Assembly: GCA_963821715.1 (NCBI GenBank)
Contig: CAWGET010000006.1
Coordinates: 248,001-312,000 of the forward strand
Source: CAWGET01 sp963821715
Lineage (GTDB): Bacteria; Bacteroidota; Ignavibacteria; Ignavibacteriales; Melioribacteraceae
Direction of reading: 5' to 3'
DNA: 64,000 nt
The notes under the pieces: model-generated
What the model was told of the DNA's origin: nothing
The model's database searches: none
What the model saw: the letters and a program-made list of their open reading frames with translations, nothing else
Made by a program: the position numbers and the translations under genes
In this document: piece by piece, positions 35,801-43,596 of the stretch
Position numbering within the stretch: position 1 is the stretch's first letter
How the letters are laid out: each line of letters opens with the position of its first letter

Positions 35801-36427
35801 AACGGACAGACGGTTTACTTGAGAACCGGCGAATACGAAAACGGCCAGCTCGGAGAAATCTTTTTGGATATGCACCGTGAAGGCGCTGCTTTCAGAAGTT
35901 TAATGAACTGCTTCGCTATCTCTATTTCTCTCGGGCTTCAGCACGGCGTTCCTCTCGAAGAATTTGTTGACGCTTTTGTCTTCACAAAATTTGAACCGAG
36001 CGGAGTTGTTTCCGGGCACGATAGAATTAAAATGTCTAATTCAGTTATCGATTATATTTTCCGTGATCTTGCGGTTTCTTATCTTGGAAGAAACGATCTC
36101 GCGCACGTTGAAGAGAGCGAATTGAACTCCGCTCACAATCAACTCTCAGCCGGATCGACAGATTTTACGCACGAAGAAGTAGTAAGCGAAAGAATGATAG
36201 AACTTGACTATAACGGAAACAGAATTAAAAAGAAACAGAGTTCGGCAAACGGAAACGGGAAAACCGCGAAAGCATCCAAAGCGAACGAACAATATTCCAA
36301 AATTAAAACAGCGCGGGATAAAGGTTACACCGGCGATGTTTGTCCGGAATGCGGAAGCCTTACAATGGTGCGGAACGGAACTTGTTTGAAATGTGTTAAC
36401 TGCGGAGCAACGACCGGTTGCAGCTAA
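32852..36427 (+). CDS. nrdJ: Vitamin B12-dependent ribonucleotide reductase, class II
   Basis: A 1191-residue adenosylcobalamin-dependent reductase that makes deoxyribonucleotides with or without oxygen. AAPNSPQWFNTGLNW, PHACFIQSVKDDLV, FKYGSGTGTNFSAIRG and the active-site loop ASNPCSEYMFLDDTACNLAS (N, C, E catalytic set) are present, as is the APTGTIGLVMDCDTTGIEPD segment. Near the C-terminus the four-cysteine segment DVCPECGSLTMVRNGTCLKC and CVNCGATTGCS ends the chain, as in long NrdJ proteins. The nucleoside kinase at 25.5 kb shares the nucleotide theme, but the genes are separate units. Confidence 0.97.
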   Translation: MKINRLFTKAGEDALSSVEFVKRISEIKNPDGSSVFKMEEVNVPKSWSQVATDIIAQKYFRKAGVPRLTKKVKEKDVPKWLQPSVADKTKLEELPERERYSHENDSRQVFHRLAGTWTYWGWKAGYFNTEDDAKNYYDEMVYMLAGQYAAPNSPQWFNTGLNWAYGINSSAQGHYYVDFQTGELTESEDAYTHPQPHACFIQSVKDDLVNEGGIMDLWVREARLFKYGSGTGTNFSAIRGSEEPLSGGGKSSGLMSFLKIGDRSAGAIKSGGTTRRAAKMITLDIDHPDIEEYINWKIIEEQKVAALETGSKLCNIHLNNIMSACYAEHPENDRFNKLENKKLRSAIIEARKAQIPENYIERVIQLAKQGFKAIEFPTYDTDWNSEAYATVAGQNSNNSVRVSNEYMEAVLNDTDWNLYWRIELDSAKDENREPKPSKSLKARELWDQIGYAAWSSADPGLQYHSTINEWHTCPSDGEIRASNPCSEYMFLDDTACNLASLNLTKFYDEENQKFKIEEYRHASRLWTIALEISVLMAQYPSKEIAQKSFDFRTLGLGYANLGSMLMRQGIPYDSKEGLAICGAVTAILHMQSYSTSAEMAKELGTFSHYGKNKDAMLRVIKNHRRAAYNVPKEEYENLSIHPLGIDPKYCPSDLLQAAREEADKALELGSKYGFRNAQVSVIAPTGTIGLVMDCDTTGIEPDFAMVKFKKLAGGGYFKIINQSIPPALKKLGYNNEQINEIIKYAKGSGTLVGCPHINPESLKAKGFTEDALNKIEKALPSVFELGFAFNKFTLGDGFCKNNLGLDEEKLNDIDLNILKELGFSKEEIAAANDYICGTMTIEGAPFLKHEHYPVFDAANKCGKRGTRFIKPEAHIRMMAAAQPFISGAISKTINFPNNAEIADIENAYMLSWKLGLKANALYRDGSKLSQPLNTVAYEEFEELLEDNEENDIVKVAERIIHRYIANRKRLPARRGGYTQKAKINGQTVYLRTGEYENGQLGEIFLDMHREGAAFRSLMNCFAISISLGLQHGVPLEEFVDAFVFTKFEPSGVVSGHDRIKMSNSVIDYIFRDLAVSYLGRNDLAHVEESELNSAHNQLSAGSTDFTHEEVVSERMIELDYNGNRIKKKQSSANGNGKTAKASKANEQYSKIKTARDKGYTGDVCPECGSLTMVRNGTCLKCVNCGATTGCS

Positions 36428-36446
36428 TATTCATCTTATAAAAAGA

Positions 36447-36472
36447 CATGGGCAAGTCGCGGCTTGTCCATG
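36447..36472 (+). terminator. Hairpin after nrdJ
   Basis: Inverted repeat CATGGGCAAG / CTTGTCCATG with loop TCGCGG, 20 bases past the nrdJ stop. There is no real T-run after it, so it may act as a transcript-stabilising hairpin or a weak terminator. Confidence 0.5.
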
Positions 36473-36573
36473 CTATATAAATTCTCTATTCATTAGAGAG
36501 GAACCTTCTATTTTATATAATAAATTTAATCTTTTCCCGCTAAATTTATTAAAGCGGTAATTAGCCCCGCTTG

Positions 36574-36750
36574 TTATACTTTTGACGCTACTATTTTCTT
36601 TTTTCTTAACTGTCGTTGTTCTTTTTTTAATTTCTGAGCGCTTACTTCCCAAAATTTTATTTCCTCTTCTAATGAAAGACCACTTAATTTCTTTTGCAAT
36701 TTCTCTGCGCCTTTTCTTTTCATTTCGACAAAATCAAATTCTTTATTCAT
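36574..36750 (-). CDS. Small lysine-rich protein, antitoxin-like partner of a PIN toxin
   Basis: A 58-residue protein starting at ATG 36750 behind a strong GGAGG. It reads MNKEFDFVEMKRKGAEKLQK, then LSGLSLEEEIKFWEVSAQKL and a basic tail ending in KKKIVASKV. It is amphipathic and helical, as small antitoxins are. Its start overlaps the stop of the truncated PIN gene by eight bases, the usual coupling of toxin-antitoxin pairs. The function is inferred from this arrangement; it is shorter than many gene finders' cut-off. Confidence 0.65.
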   Translation of the reverse strand: MNKEFDFVEMKRKGAEKLQKKLSGLSLEEEIKFWEVSAQKLKKEQRQLRKKKIVASKV

Positions 36751-36892
36751 AACTTATTACCTCCAATGGCGAATATATTGCTATTTGCTGATAACCTTCT
36801 TGTTCAAAAAACATTTCACTTGCTTTATGAAATTCAGAATCGTATTTGCCGCCGATTATTGATGTATCAATATAAACGCGAATTGGTTTCAT
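36743..36892 (-). pseudogene. PIN-domain toxin with internal deletion
   Basis: A 49-residue frame from ATG 36892. It begins MKPIRVYIDTSIIGGKYDSE, the N-terminus of PIN-domain ribonucleases with the first catalytic aspartate (YIDTS). It then jumps from FHKASEMFF almost directly to IAIYSPLEVISYE, which looks like the C-terminal strand and end of the same family. About 80-90 middle residues, carrying the other acidic catalytic residues, are missing without loss of frame. It should be inactive as a nuclease. It overlaps the antitoxin-like gene. Confidence 0.65.
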
Positions 36893-36963
36893 TTATAATC
36901 TCTTCTTCATTTATTTAAACTAAAAAAAAGATATTTGAATAGCGGTGAACATCAAAATTATTA

Positions 36964-38166
36964 CTATTTATTAAATAGCTCTTTCATTCTCTCAATTCCC
37001 TCTTCAATTATTTCAACTGGAGTAGTAGAAAATGAAAAACGAATATTATCTGTAAAATATTTTCCGAAGCAAGAGCCGTAAACAGCTGCAATTCCCTTTT
37101 CAAGTAATTTATTGTAGATATAAACTTCTCTATCGCCGCCCGATACATTTTGAGGAATAAAATTCTTAAAGTTCGGGAAGAAATAAAATCCGCCGAACGG
37201 TTTTTCGACTTCAATTCCATCAATAGAATTAAAACCGTTATACATCGCTTCGCGTCTTTTTGAAAACTCAGTCATAATCTTATCAAGCGCTTTTTTGTAT
37301 TCATCCTTATTCCGCAGGGCTTCAATTCCTGCGTGCTGAACAAATGTTGTAACACCGGCGGTTTGCGTATAATTTCCTAGCTTAATTATTTCGTTTATTT
37401 CTTTGTTCCTGGTAACGAGATAACCCAAGCGCCATCCGGTCATCGAAAAAGTTTTGGAGAAAGTGAACGCGCTTAAAATTTTATCGCTTTCAATTGACAA
37501 CGGACTGAAATGTTTATGATTTTCATAAACAATCATTTCATAAGCCTCGTCCGAAATCAGATATGTATCATATTTTTCACAAAGCTCAACAATTCTTCGT
37601 ACTTCGTCTTCAGAAAATAATTTACCGGTTGGATTTTGGGGAGTGTTCAGATAGAAAAAAGCAGATTCTTTTAATACTTTTTCGAGTCCGGCAAAATCTA
37701 TACTAAAATCTTCATTCAAAGGAACCTGAGTAAAATCAACACGGGAATACGGAATAAAATTCTCGAGAACGCAGCTCCAGGTCGGCGCAAACCCTGCACC
37801 CTTTTTTCCTTCAAATAATTTGAACGATAATTCAAGCGCTTCTTGTCCTCCGTAAGTAGCGACAACATTTTGCGGTTCCAGATTTTTTGCGTTATTGTAG
37901 CTTGCTAATTTTTCAACAATAACTTCTTTTAATTCTTTTTCTCCTCCGGATTTAGGATACTTTGTAAATCCAGAATCCAGAGCTTGTTTGGCTGCTTCAA
38001 CAATATATTTTGGCGTCGGAAAATCTATTTCCCCCCGTTGGAACATCAGAAAATTTTTGCCGGATTCTTTCTGAAACTGTGGCGCAATGCTTCTCACTTC
38101 TTCGCTGATAGAAACTATCGGCGACATTTTTATTTTGGTTAGTGCTTCGCTAAATGATGATGCCAT
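36964..38166 (-). CDS. PLP-dependent aminotransferase, class I/II
   Basis: From ATG 38166 the product is 400 residues. FLMFQRGEIDFPTPKYIVEA, FFYLNTPQNPTGKLFSEDEV, YLISDEAYEMIVYE and AFTFSKTFSMTGWRLGYLVT (PLP lysine in SKTFSMTG) are the aspartate-aminotransferase-like fold I signatures. The final arginine motif DNIRFSFSTTP binds the substrate carboxylate. Which amino acid is used cannot be told; hisC-type and aspartate-type enzymes share these motifs. A TTG seven codons upstream is a possible alternative start, but it adds no conserved sequence. Confidence 0.9.
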   Translation of the reverse strand: MASSFSEALTKIKMSPIVSISEEVRSIAPQFQKESGKNFLMFQRGEIDFPTPKYIVEAAKQALDSGFTKYPKSGGEKELKEVIVEKLASYNNAKNLEPQNVVATYGGQEALELSFKLFEGKKGAGFAPTWSCVLENFIPYSRVDFTQVPLNEDFSIDFAGLEKVLKESAFFYLNTPQNPTGKLFSEDEVRRIVELCEKYDTYLISDEAYEMIVYENHKHFSPLSIESDKILSAFTFSKTFSMTGWRLGYLVTRNKEINEIIKLGNYTQTAGVTTFVQHAGIEALRNKDEYKKALDKIMTEFSKRREAMYNGFNSIDGIEVEKPFGGFYFFPNFKNFIPQNVSGGDREVYIYNKLLEKGIAAVYGSCFGKYFTDNIRFSFSTTPVEIIEEGIERMKELFNK

Positions 38167-38203
38167 ATAAATTCCCGGTTTCAATGATAAAAAAAAGATA
38201 AGT

Positions 38204-38746
38204 CTAAATTGAAAAAGAATTCCAAAATTCTAAGATCGCGGGCTCCCAATAGGCTAAAGTTTTTTCTGGCCCTAAAATTCTGAACTGCCATTCGGTGTTC
38301 TCATTATCAACAATCGCAAGAATCATCCGGTAATTATCGTTAATATTTTTTGGTCCGCCCATTATTATCGGTTTACGTTCTTCCACATATATCCCTTCGG
38401 CTTCAAATATTTTTACATTAAAATTCTTAATTTGAAGGGAATCTTGACGGGCTGTGTTTTTAGTTTTTTCTCCATCCTGCTGTTTAATCATATTAAGCCA
38501 CCGATATGCGTAATTTTTACTTTGCTCGCCGCGCGGAAATCGGAAGACAGATAACTCCGCAGGATTCGAGTTTTCATAACCGGGCAGTAAATATTGCTCC
38601 AGCTTCAATTGGTCGTTCGGATCTTCTTTCACCCACGGTTTAGGAACAGTGTAATTTAAGCTCCCGTTGGTTTCTGTTTCTTCCTCGTTAAAATTACAGC
38701 CCCAAAAAGTTAAAGCCGCGGTAAAAATAATTAGTATTTTTTTCAT
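38204..38746 (-). CDS. Lipoprotein of unknown function
   Basis: A 180-residue lipoprotein with signal MKKILIIFTAALTFWGC (lipidated C17). The mature part opens with LNYTVPKPWVKEDPNDQLKL and has a mixed alpha/beta look; WEPAILEFWNSFSI ends the chain. It resembles small lipoproteins with a PsbP-like fold, but only weakly. It lies nine bases from the VOC-family gene and 37 from the aminotransferase. Confidence 0.65.
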   Translation of the reverse strand: MKKILIIFTAALTFWGCNFNEEETETNGSLNYTVPKPWVKEDPNDQLKLEQYLLPGYENSNPAELSVFRFPRGEQSKNYAYRWLNMIKQQDGEKTKNTARQDSLQIKNFNVKIFEAEGIYVEERKPIIMGGPKNINDNYRMILAIVDNENTEWQFRILGPEKTLAYWEPAILEFWNSFSI

Positions 38747-38755
38747 TGTTCCGTT

Positions 38756-39139
38756 TTATTTATGATCGATTGGTTCGGCATTTTCATCATTCTCAAAAAG
38801 ACCGAAAGTATTTCCGTCAACATCTTTAAAGTAAGCCGTGTATCCCACACCGGGAACAGCGGCTTTTTGATGCATAATTGTTCCTCCACAGTCGACAACC
38901 CTTTCAAGCGATTCATCAATTGACTCTACGTTAATTGTATTTACTATTTTCTCTGACGCCGACTTCCGAAATTTTATAGCTCCGTCAATTCCGCTCTCCG
39001 CTTCTTCTCCAGTCTTAACAAGCCAATATTCAGAACTGTCTTCCCATTTTGTAATTTCCCATCCGAAAACTTTTTTGTAAAATCGTCTTGCAACTTCAGG
39101 GTTATCGGAATTGATTTCAAAATGAACAACTCTTCCCAT
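38756..39139 (-). CDS. VOC-family (glyoxalase-like) protein
   Basis: A 127-residue single-domain vicinal-oxygen-chelate protein. VVHFEINSDNPEVARRFYKK and VFGWEITKW form the first beta-alpha-beta unit. GVGYTAYFKDVDGNTFGLFE is the second, with the conserved D-x-DGN-x-FGLFE end. Members act as lyases, dioxygenases or binding proteins; the role is not known here. It is packed tightly with the CYTH gene (one base apart). Confidence 0.88.
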   Translation of the reverse strand: MGRVVHFEINSDNPEVARRFYKKVFGWEITKWEDSSEYWLVKTGEEAESGIDGAIKFRKSASEKIVNTINVESIDESLERVVDCGGTIMHQKAAVPGVGYTAYFKDVDGNTFGLFENDENAEPIDHK

Positions 39140-39619
39140 TTAATCCTCTATATTTTTATTCCAATTTGAATATGGATTTTTAACGAGCTGTGAATTAAAA
39201 TATTTTGCATCGCCGGTTACTTCGGTTTCAACCCACTCTGGCAGATTAACTTCCTCGTCTTCACTTTTTAATTCTATCTCTGCAATAAGCAATCCTGAAT
39301 TTGCTTCAAGGAATTCATCAATTTCCCAGGTCTTTCCGTCTTTCTTAATTTCTCTTCTTATTTTTTTTACTAACGGCTGATGACAAAGTTTTAAAAGTTC
39401 GTTAGCGTCTTCTTCCGGAATTTCATATTCGAACTCTTTACGCGAAGCTCCGCTGCTTCTACCTTTTATTGTGATGAAAGATCTATCTCCTTTTTTTCGC
39501 ACGCGGACAGTTCTTTCTTTATCCAAATTTAAATAACCTTGTACAATTTTAATCCCGTGCTCGCCTCTCCATTCTTCATCATCTGTAACCAAAAATTTTC
39601 GTTCAATCTCTTGTCCCAT
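39140..39619 (-). CDS. CYTH domain protein (tripolyphosphatase/adenylate cyclase family)
   Basis: A 159-residue CYTH-fold protein. The E-x-E-x-K motif is EIERKFLV at residues 4-11. RTVRVRKKGDRSFITIKGRS supplies the tunnel arginines and lysines, KKIRREIKKDGKTWEIDEF and LLIAEIELKSEDE the acidic metal ligands. This short bacterial form usually hydrolyses inorganic triphosphate. It overlaps the neighbouring gene, itself CYTH-like, by one base. Confidence 0.92.
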   Translation of the reverse strand: MGQEIERKFLVTDDEEWRGEHGIKIVQGYLNLDKERTVRVRKKGDRSFITIKGRSSGASRKEFEYEIPEEDANELLKLCHQPLVKKIRREIKKDGKTWEIDEFLEANSGLLIAEIELKSEDEEVNLPEWVETEVTGDAKYFNSQLVKNPYSNWNKNIED

Positions 39620-40206
39620 TACGGCAGCGGCTCCATTCCCAAAACTCTTTTTACTTCCAAAACATAATTGACGTTTTCATAATCGTTCAGGTGCAGTTTT
39701 TTCAAATGGTCAACGGCAACATAAACATCTGCCGATTCTAACGAGACCGATTTAATGAAGGCACCATTAATAAAAACGTCAACACACTCTGCGTAACAAT
39801 CGGGTAATTCAAATTTAAATCTTCGTTTAAAAACTTTTGCCGTTCGCGTTTCAAAATTTGAATCAAATATCTCTAAAAAATCTTCGAGATTATATTTTTC
39901 TCTTTCGAAATTAACTTCAACGCCAAGGCTTTTGTTCAATCGCTCGTTAATATTTTTTATGATGACCGGGAAATCCGCGCTAAAATCGGGCTTCCATTGT
40001 TCGAATCTTTTTTCTTCGGCAACCAGCTTTTTTATTTCGAGCCTGCCGTCCCTTAGCTTTACATTATCCTGATTGCTGAAGCCGGAAACAATATAATATT
40101 CATTGCTTTCCGAAATTTCTTTCAGCTTAAACAATTTTCTAATCTTTTCCTCAACCATCCCGAAATTCTGTGCAAACGCGCGAAACTCAAAAAGTGGTTT
40201 TTCCAT
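39619..40206 (-). CDS. Divergent CYTH-like protein
   Basis: From ATG 40206 the product is 195 residues. FEFRAFAQNFGMVEEKIRKL near the start and NVKLRDGRLEIKKLVAEEKR resemble a CYTH tunnel in which the canonical E-x-E-x-K is altered to E-x-R. YAECVDVFINGA and AVDHLKKLHLNDYENVNYVL are later strands. It abuts the canonical CYTH gene with a one-base overlap, so the pair may act together. Family placement is by pattern only. An upstream TTG (40221) is possible, but no ribosome site favours it. Confidence 0.55.
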   Translation of the reverse strand: MEKPLFEFRAFAQNFGMVEEKIRKLFKLKEISESNEYYIVSGFSNQDNVKLRDGRLEIKKLVAEEKRFEQWKPDFSADFPVIIKNINERLNKSLGVEVNFEREKYNLEDFLEIFDSNFETRTAKVFKRRFKFELPDCYAECVDVFINGAFIKSVSLESADVYVAVDHLKKLHLNDYENVNYVLEVKRVLGMEPLP

Positions 40207-40295
40207 TTTAATCACTTGCAAAATCTTGTTGATATTTAATTCATAACTTCCAAATATTTACAGCAAAGCGCAATTACTCAACAGATCAATTCAAA

Positions 40296-41348
40296 CTATT
40301 TATTTTGATTTTCAAGATTCGACAAAATATTTTTAATCCTCTGTTTTTGAGGTTCGGGCGCTTCATCCATGGCTTTCTTATAATTTTCGATTGCTTTCGC
40401 TTTATTCCCGGAAACGGAATATGCTTCCGCAATACTGTCGTAAACATTCCAGGAATTCGGATTCGCTTTTACGTTTCTTTCGAATACTTCAATCGCTTTT
40501 TCATAATCTCCTCTGTTCAGAAGAGTATATCCTATGCTGTTTATTTGAGCTTCGGTTGCAAGAGAGAATGCTTTCTCTTCAATTTTATCAGCCTCTTCAT
40601 TATTCCCATGCTTTCTTAAAAATTCTGATTTCAAAAATAAATTCTCGGCATTTTCATTTATTTGAATAGAACGATCCAGCCACTTTTCCGCTTTATCCGG
40701 ATATACATCATTTTGAATAGCAAAATTAGCAGCTTGGTAAAATGCCCGCCAGCTAAAGCCCGGCAGTGAAACTAATTCGGTCTCAAAATTTTCAACAACT
40801 ATTTTATTTACATCAAACTCTATTTTAAACGGAACTTTAACTTTTTCCCAATGAAGAAATGCAACGGCGGAATTTTCGGTAAGATCTTCAAATCCGTAAA
40901 CAAGCCATTCCTGGAAAGGAGCTTCCTCAACGGCAACATTTATCCGAAGCGCATCTTCCGATTCATCATAGAAAAAACTTCCCCATGCGCTGTTTACTTT
41001 ACTGAATATCAAAGTCCATTCAGTTTCAGCGGGAATTATATGAAACCCGTATTTGCCCGCTTTTAATTCTTTGCCTTCAATTTTAGCATCATTAGTTATT
41101 TCGAAAACAGTATTTTCATTTGCGCCGGCTCTCCATATTTCATTATACGGTACAAGACCGCCCCAAATCTTTCGTTCTTTAACCGCCGGGCGGTGATAAT
41201 CAAATTTAACTTCGCTTATGCCCACAGTTTGTGTAACAGTTGCGTGCGGACTTACGCGCGGAACGGTTAGCTCCTGCGCAAAATTTGCTGATGCGATAAA
41301 AAGTAAAAGGGAAAATATATATTTAAATAAATTTTTTGAAGCCTGCAT
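40296..41348 (-). CDS. DUF2911 protein with C-terminal TPR repeats
   Basis: A 350-residue exported protein (signal ending IASANFAQ). Residues about 30-170 are DUF2911: RPAVKERKIWGGLVPYNEIW, RAGANENTVFEITNDAKIEG and ELKAGKYGFHIIP. From about residue 200 tetratricopeptide repeats follow, clearest in INSIGYTLLNRGDYEKAIEV and AEAYSVSGNKAKAIENYKKA. DUF2911 has no known function. The combination is common in Bacteroidota and presumably periplasmic. Confidence 0.88.
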   Translation of the reverse strand: MQASKNLFKYIFSLLLFIASANFAQELTVPRVSPHATVTQTVGISEVKFDYHRPAVKERKIWGGLVPYNEIWRAGANENTVFEITNDAKIEGKELKAGKYGFHIIPAETEWTLIFSKVNSAWGSFFYDESEDALRINVAVEEAPFQEWLVYGFEDLTENSAVAFLHWEKVKVPFKIEFDVNKIVVENFETELVSLPGFSWRAFYQAANFAIQNDVYPDKAEKWLDRSIQINENAENLFLKSEFLRKHGNNEEADKIEEKAFSLATEAQINSIGYTLLNRGDYEKAIEVFERNVKANPNSWNVYDSIAEAYSVSGNKAKAIENYKKAMDEAPEPQKQRIKNILSNLENQNK

Positions 41349-41749
41349 TTAACAACCTCTGCATTAAGGGAGGAAAAGATTTAATTGTAATCTAAGATAA
41401 AAGAGTTATAAAAAATATGCAATGAATATTATTTGTCGCAACTTGTTAAAGCTTTATTAATTTGTGGGAATGCGGAAATAATCTGCGGGAATTTGTGTAA
41501 TTTATTAGATTTCCGACAACCCGAATTAAAAATGTTCAAATGAATTCCCGTCTTTCCCGACAAAGCATTCTGTTTTCTTGCATCTCGCTTCCAACCTCTT
41601 GCATTCATACATCTCACATTTTGACAATTATCAATTATTTCGAATTTAAAGAGGTAATTACTATTTAATTTGACTTTAAAAGAATTATTAAGTAAAAATG
41701 GTAGTAACATTTAGAATATATCATATTATATCCTTAGAAGGAGGGCGCT
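41349..41749. other. Intergenic region without a supported gene
   Basis: Four hundred AT-rich bases. The one sizeable minus-strand frame here (41429-41710) has a composition unlike its neighbours, no ribosome site and no recognisable motif, so I do not call it. The right end carries the leader of the small acidic protein gene, with AGAAGGAGGG before its ATG. Confidence 0.5.
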
Positions 41750-41917
41750 ATGAGATATAAGCATTTAGATCCATCGGAAGATTTTGAAGGATGGGTAGGC
41801 GAAGCCGACGATGAATATTTTGAAGACCATGACGACGATTACATTAACGATTTTGACGATGAAGAATTTGAAAATGATACTTCTTCCAAAACGGAGGAGG
41901 AAGAATTATTAAAATAA
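41750..41917 (+). CDS. Very acidic 55-residue protein
   Basis: An ATG at 41750 follows a strong ribosome site (AAGGAGGGCGCT). The product begins MRYKHLDPSEDFEGWVGEAD and is then dominated by D and E (DHDDDYINDFDDEEFEND), ending EEEELLK. It has a single basic patch at the N-terminus. No family is recognised; DNA-mimic, metal-binding or chaperone-like roles are all possible. It is too short for common length cut-offs. It converges with the TraB gene, and their ends overlap by nine bases. Confidence 0.7.
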   Translation: MRYKHLDPSEDFEGWVGEADDEYFEDHDDDYINDFDDEEFENDTSSKTEEEELLK

Positions 41918-43099
41918 ATTCGATATAATTTCGTAAGCTCCAACGTATGTTCCTATCGCGCTGCCAAGACCGGTTAAAATAAATACCAGTAATATTTTCA
42001 AAAGTTTGTTCTGCCACCATTTTTTAATTTTGTTTACATCCTCACTAACGGTTTCAAATTCTTTTACAACCGGAGGCTCGATGTATGCTTGAACAAACGC
42101 TGCCACATATCCGGCGCCGATTACCGGCGTTAGACTGGTGATGGGAGCCGCTAAGAAAGATACAAGGATGGTAAGTGGATTTGCCAATGCAATAATTGCG
42201 CCCAGTGCGCTGGGCACCCCGTTTGCAAGTATCCAGAAAAGTATGTTGTCTCCGGCAACCGAGAGCCCTTTTGTGAAACCAATATAGATGACTGAGGCGA
42301 TAATGATTGCCGGAATTCCCCACCCTAAAATTTTCCACATCTGCGATAAATTAGGAATTACTTCCAGTTTAGAAAGATCTATCGGATCGTCATTCTGCAG
42401 GGCTTTAATTATCCCCTGAACATGTCCCGCACCAACTACAGCAACAACTTTATTTCCTTTTGCGTGCTTTATTTTGTGGGCAATATAAAGGTCGCGTTCA
42501 TCCAGCAAAACTCTTTTCAATACCGGCATGGATTTACCAAGTTCAGAAATAATTTCATTCAACGCGTCCTTGCTTCTCAATTCAGCAAGTTTCTCTTCGC
42601 TTATTTCCTGTTTCTCAAAAATTCCCGCAAAACCTGAAAATATTAATTTAAACTTTTGAATGAAAGACATTGAAGCCCATGCTCTACGCAACGTTATTCT
42701 TATTTCACGGTCGCAAAGTTCAATAGGAATATTTAACTCTTTTGAGACATTCGCGGCTTCTAATAATTCTACACCCGGATTAACTCCAAGCTTTTTACCC
42801 AACTTTTTTTGATACGACGCAAGAAGGATATTGATTATCAGCGCGCTTAACTGCTTTTGTTTGATGATCTGTTTGAGATCGAGATTTTCCCACTTTTTCT
42901 TTTCGGAAAGTGCTTTGTATCTTTGGCTGTCAAGTTCAATACAGACCGTATCCGGCAGTTCTTCTTTAATAACAGTATTAACCAAGTCTGCTGATTGCCG
43001 GCTTATATGAGCTGTTCCGATTAAATAGATTTGCCTGCCGTCGAATTCAATTAGATTAACGTCCGTAGAATATTTTTGTTCTGTCACTTCCCTATTCAT
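41909..43099 (-). CDS. TraB family membrane protein
   Basis: A 396-residue TraB/PrgY-type protein. The soluble N-terminal part has the family hallmarks: IYLIGTAHISRQSADLVNTV (GTAH), TVCIELDSQRYKAL (ELD-x-x-R) and VVAVVGAGHVQGI (GAGH). From about residue 255 four or five membrane helices follow, with PITSLTPVIGAGYVAAFVQA conserved. Members are thought to be metalloprotease-like and in Enterococcus reduce pheromone signalling. The role here is unknown. Confidence 0.9.
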   Translation of the reverse strand: MNREVTEQKYSTDVNLIEFDGRQIYLIGTAHISRQSADLVNTVIKEELPDTVCIELDSQRYKALSEKKKWENLDLKQIIKQKQLSALIINILLASYQKKLGKKLGVNPGVELLEAANVSKELNIPIELCDREIRITLRRAWASMSFIQKFKLIFSGFAGIFEKQEISEEKLAELRSKDALNEIISELGKSMPVLKRVLLDERDLYIAHKIKHAKGNKVVAVVGAGHVQGIIKALQNDDPIDLSKLEVIPNLSQMWKILGWGIPAIIIASVIYIGFTKGLSVAGDNILFWILANGVPSALGAIIALANPLTILVSFLAAPITSLTPVIGAGYVAAFVQAYIEPPVVKEFETVSEDVNKIKKWWQNKLLKILLVFILTGLGSAIGTYVGAYEIISNLF

Positions 43100-43155
43100 T
43101 CATTTCTCAAAAAATAAAAGGTTAAATATACTAAAACATCTATAAAAATTAAGCC

Positions 43156-43186
43156 AAAAAAAAAGCCTGAATAGAATCAGGCTTTT
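43156..43186 (-). terminator. Terminator after the YtxH gene
   Basis: Minus-strand hairpin AAAAGCCTGA / TCAGGCTTTT with loop TTCTAT, followed by a long T-run (complement of the A-run at 43156-43164). It lies 25 bases past the YtxH stop. Confidence 0.85.
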
Positions 43187-43210
43187 AGTCCAACAAATCC
43201 GGATAAATAT

Positions 43211-43471
43211 TTATTTCATCATTTTCTTTGCGTCGTCCAACATGGATTCGGCTTTTTTCTTTCCGTCTTTAATCATATGTTCGGCGGTTTTACTTCCCGA
43301 TTCTACATAGTCATTTACATCATCAAGAATTGAATCTGTTCTTTTAGACAATTTTTTTCTAAACTTTTTTCCTGACGAAGGGGCGTAAACCAAAGCTATT
43401 AAACTACCAACTAATCCGCCAACAATTATACCTGTTAAAAAGCCGTTCAATTTTTCGGCACGTTTACTCAT
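43211..43471 (-). CDS. YtxH-like small membrane protein
   Basis: An 86-residue protein. One glycine-rich membrane segment (LTGIIVGGLVGSLIALVYAP) is followed by SGKKFRKKLSKRTDS and an amphipathic charged helix, the YtxH arrangement. Such proteins are often stress-induced; function is unknown. It starts at 43471 behind GGAGGG. It is a single-gene unit with its own terminator. Confidence 0.85.
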   Translation of the reverse strand: MSKRAEKLNGFLTGIIVGGLVGSLIALVYAPSSGKKFRKKLSKRTDSILDDVNDYVESGSKTAEHMIKDGKKKAESMLDDAKKMMK

Positions 43472-43596
43472 TCTGCCCTCCTAATTATTAATAATGGTAT
43501 ATTTTTCCTGCAGTGTTTTTATTAAATATAACAAATAAGCTGAATATTTCAAATCGGCGCAATTTATCCTTCCATTTAAAAAATGTTAGTTTATGC

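Noticed and set aside
41429..41710. A 93-codon minus-strand open frame
   Set aside because: No ribosome site, unusual composition with scattered C, N and R, no known motif; it lies in an AT-rich spacer.
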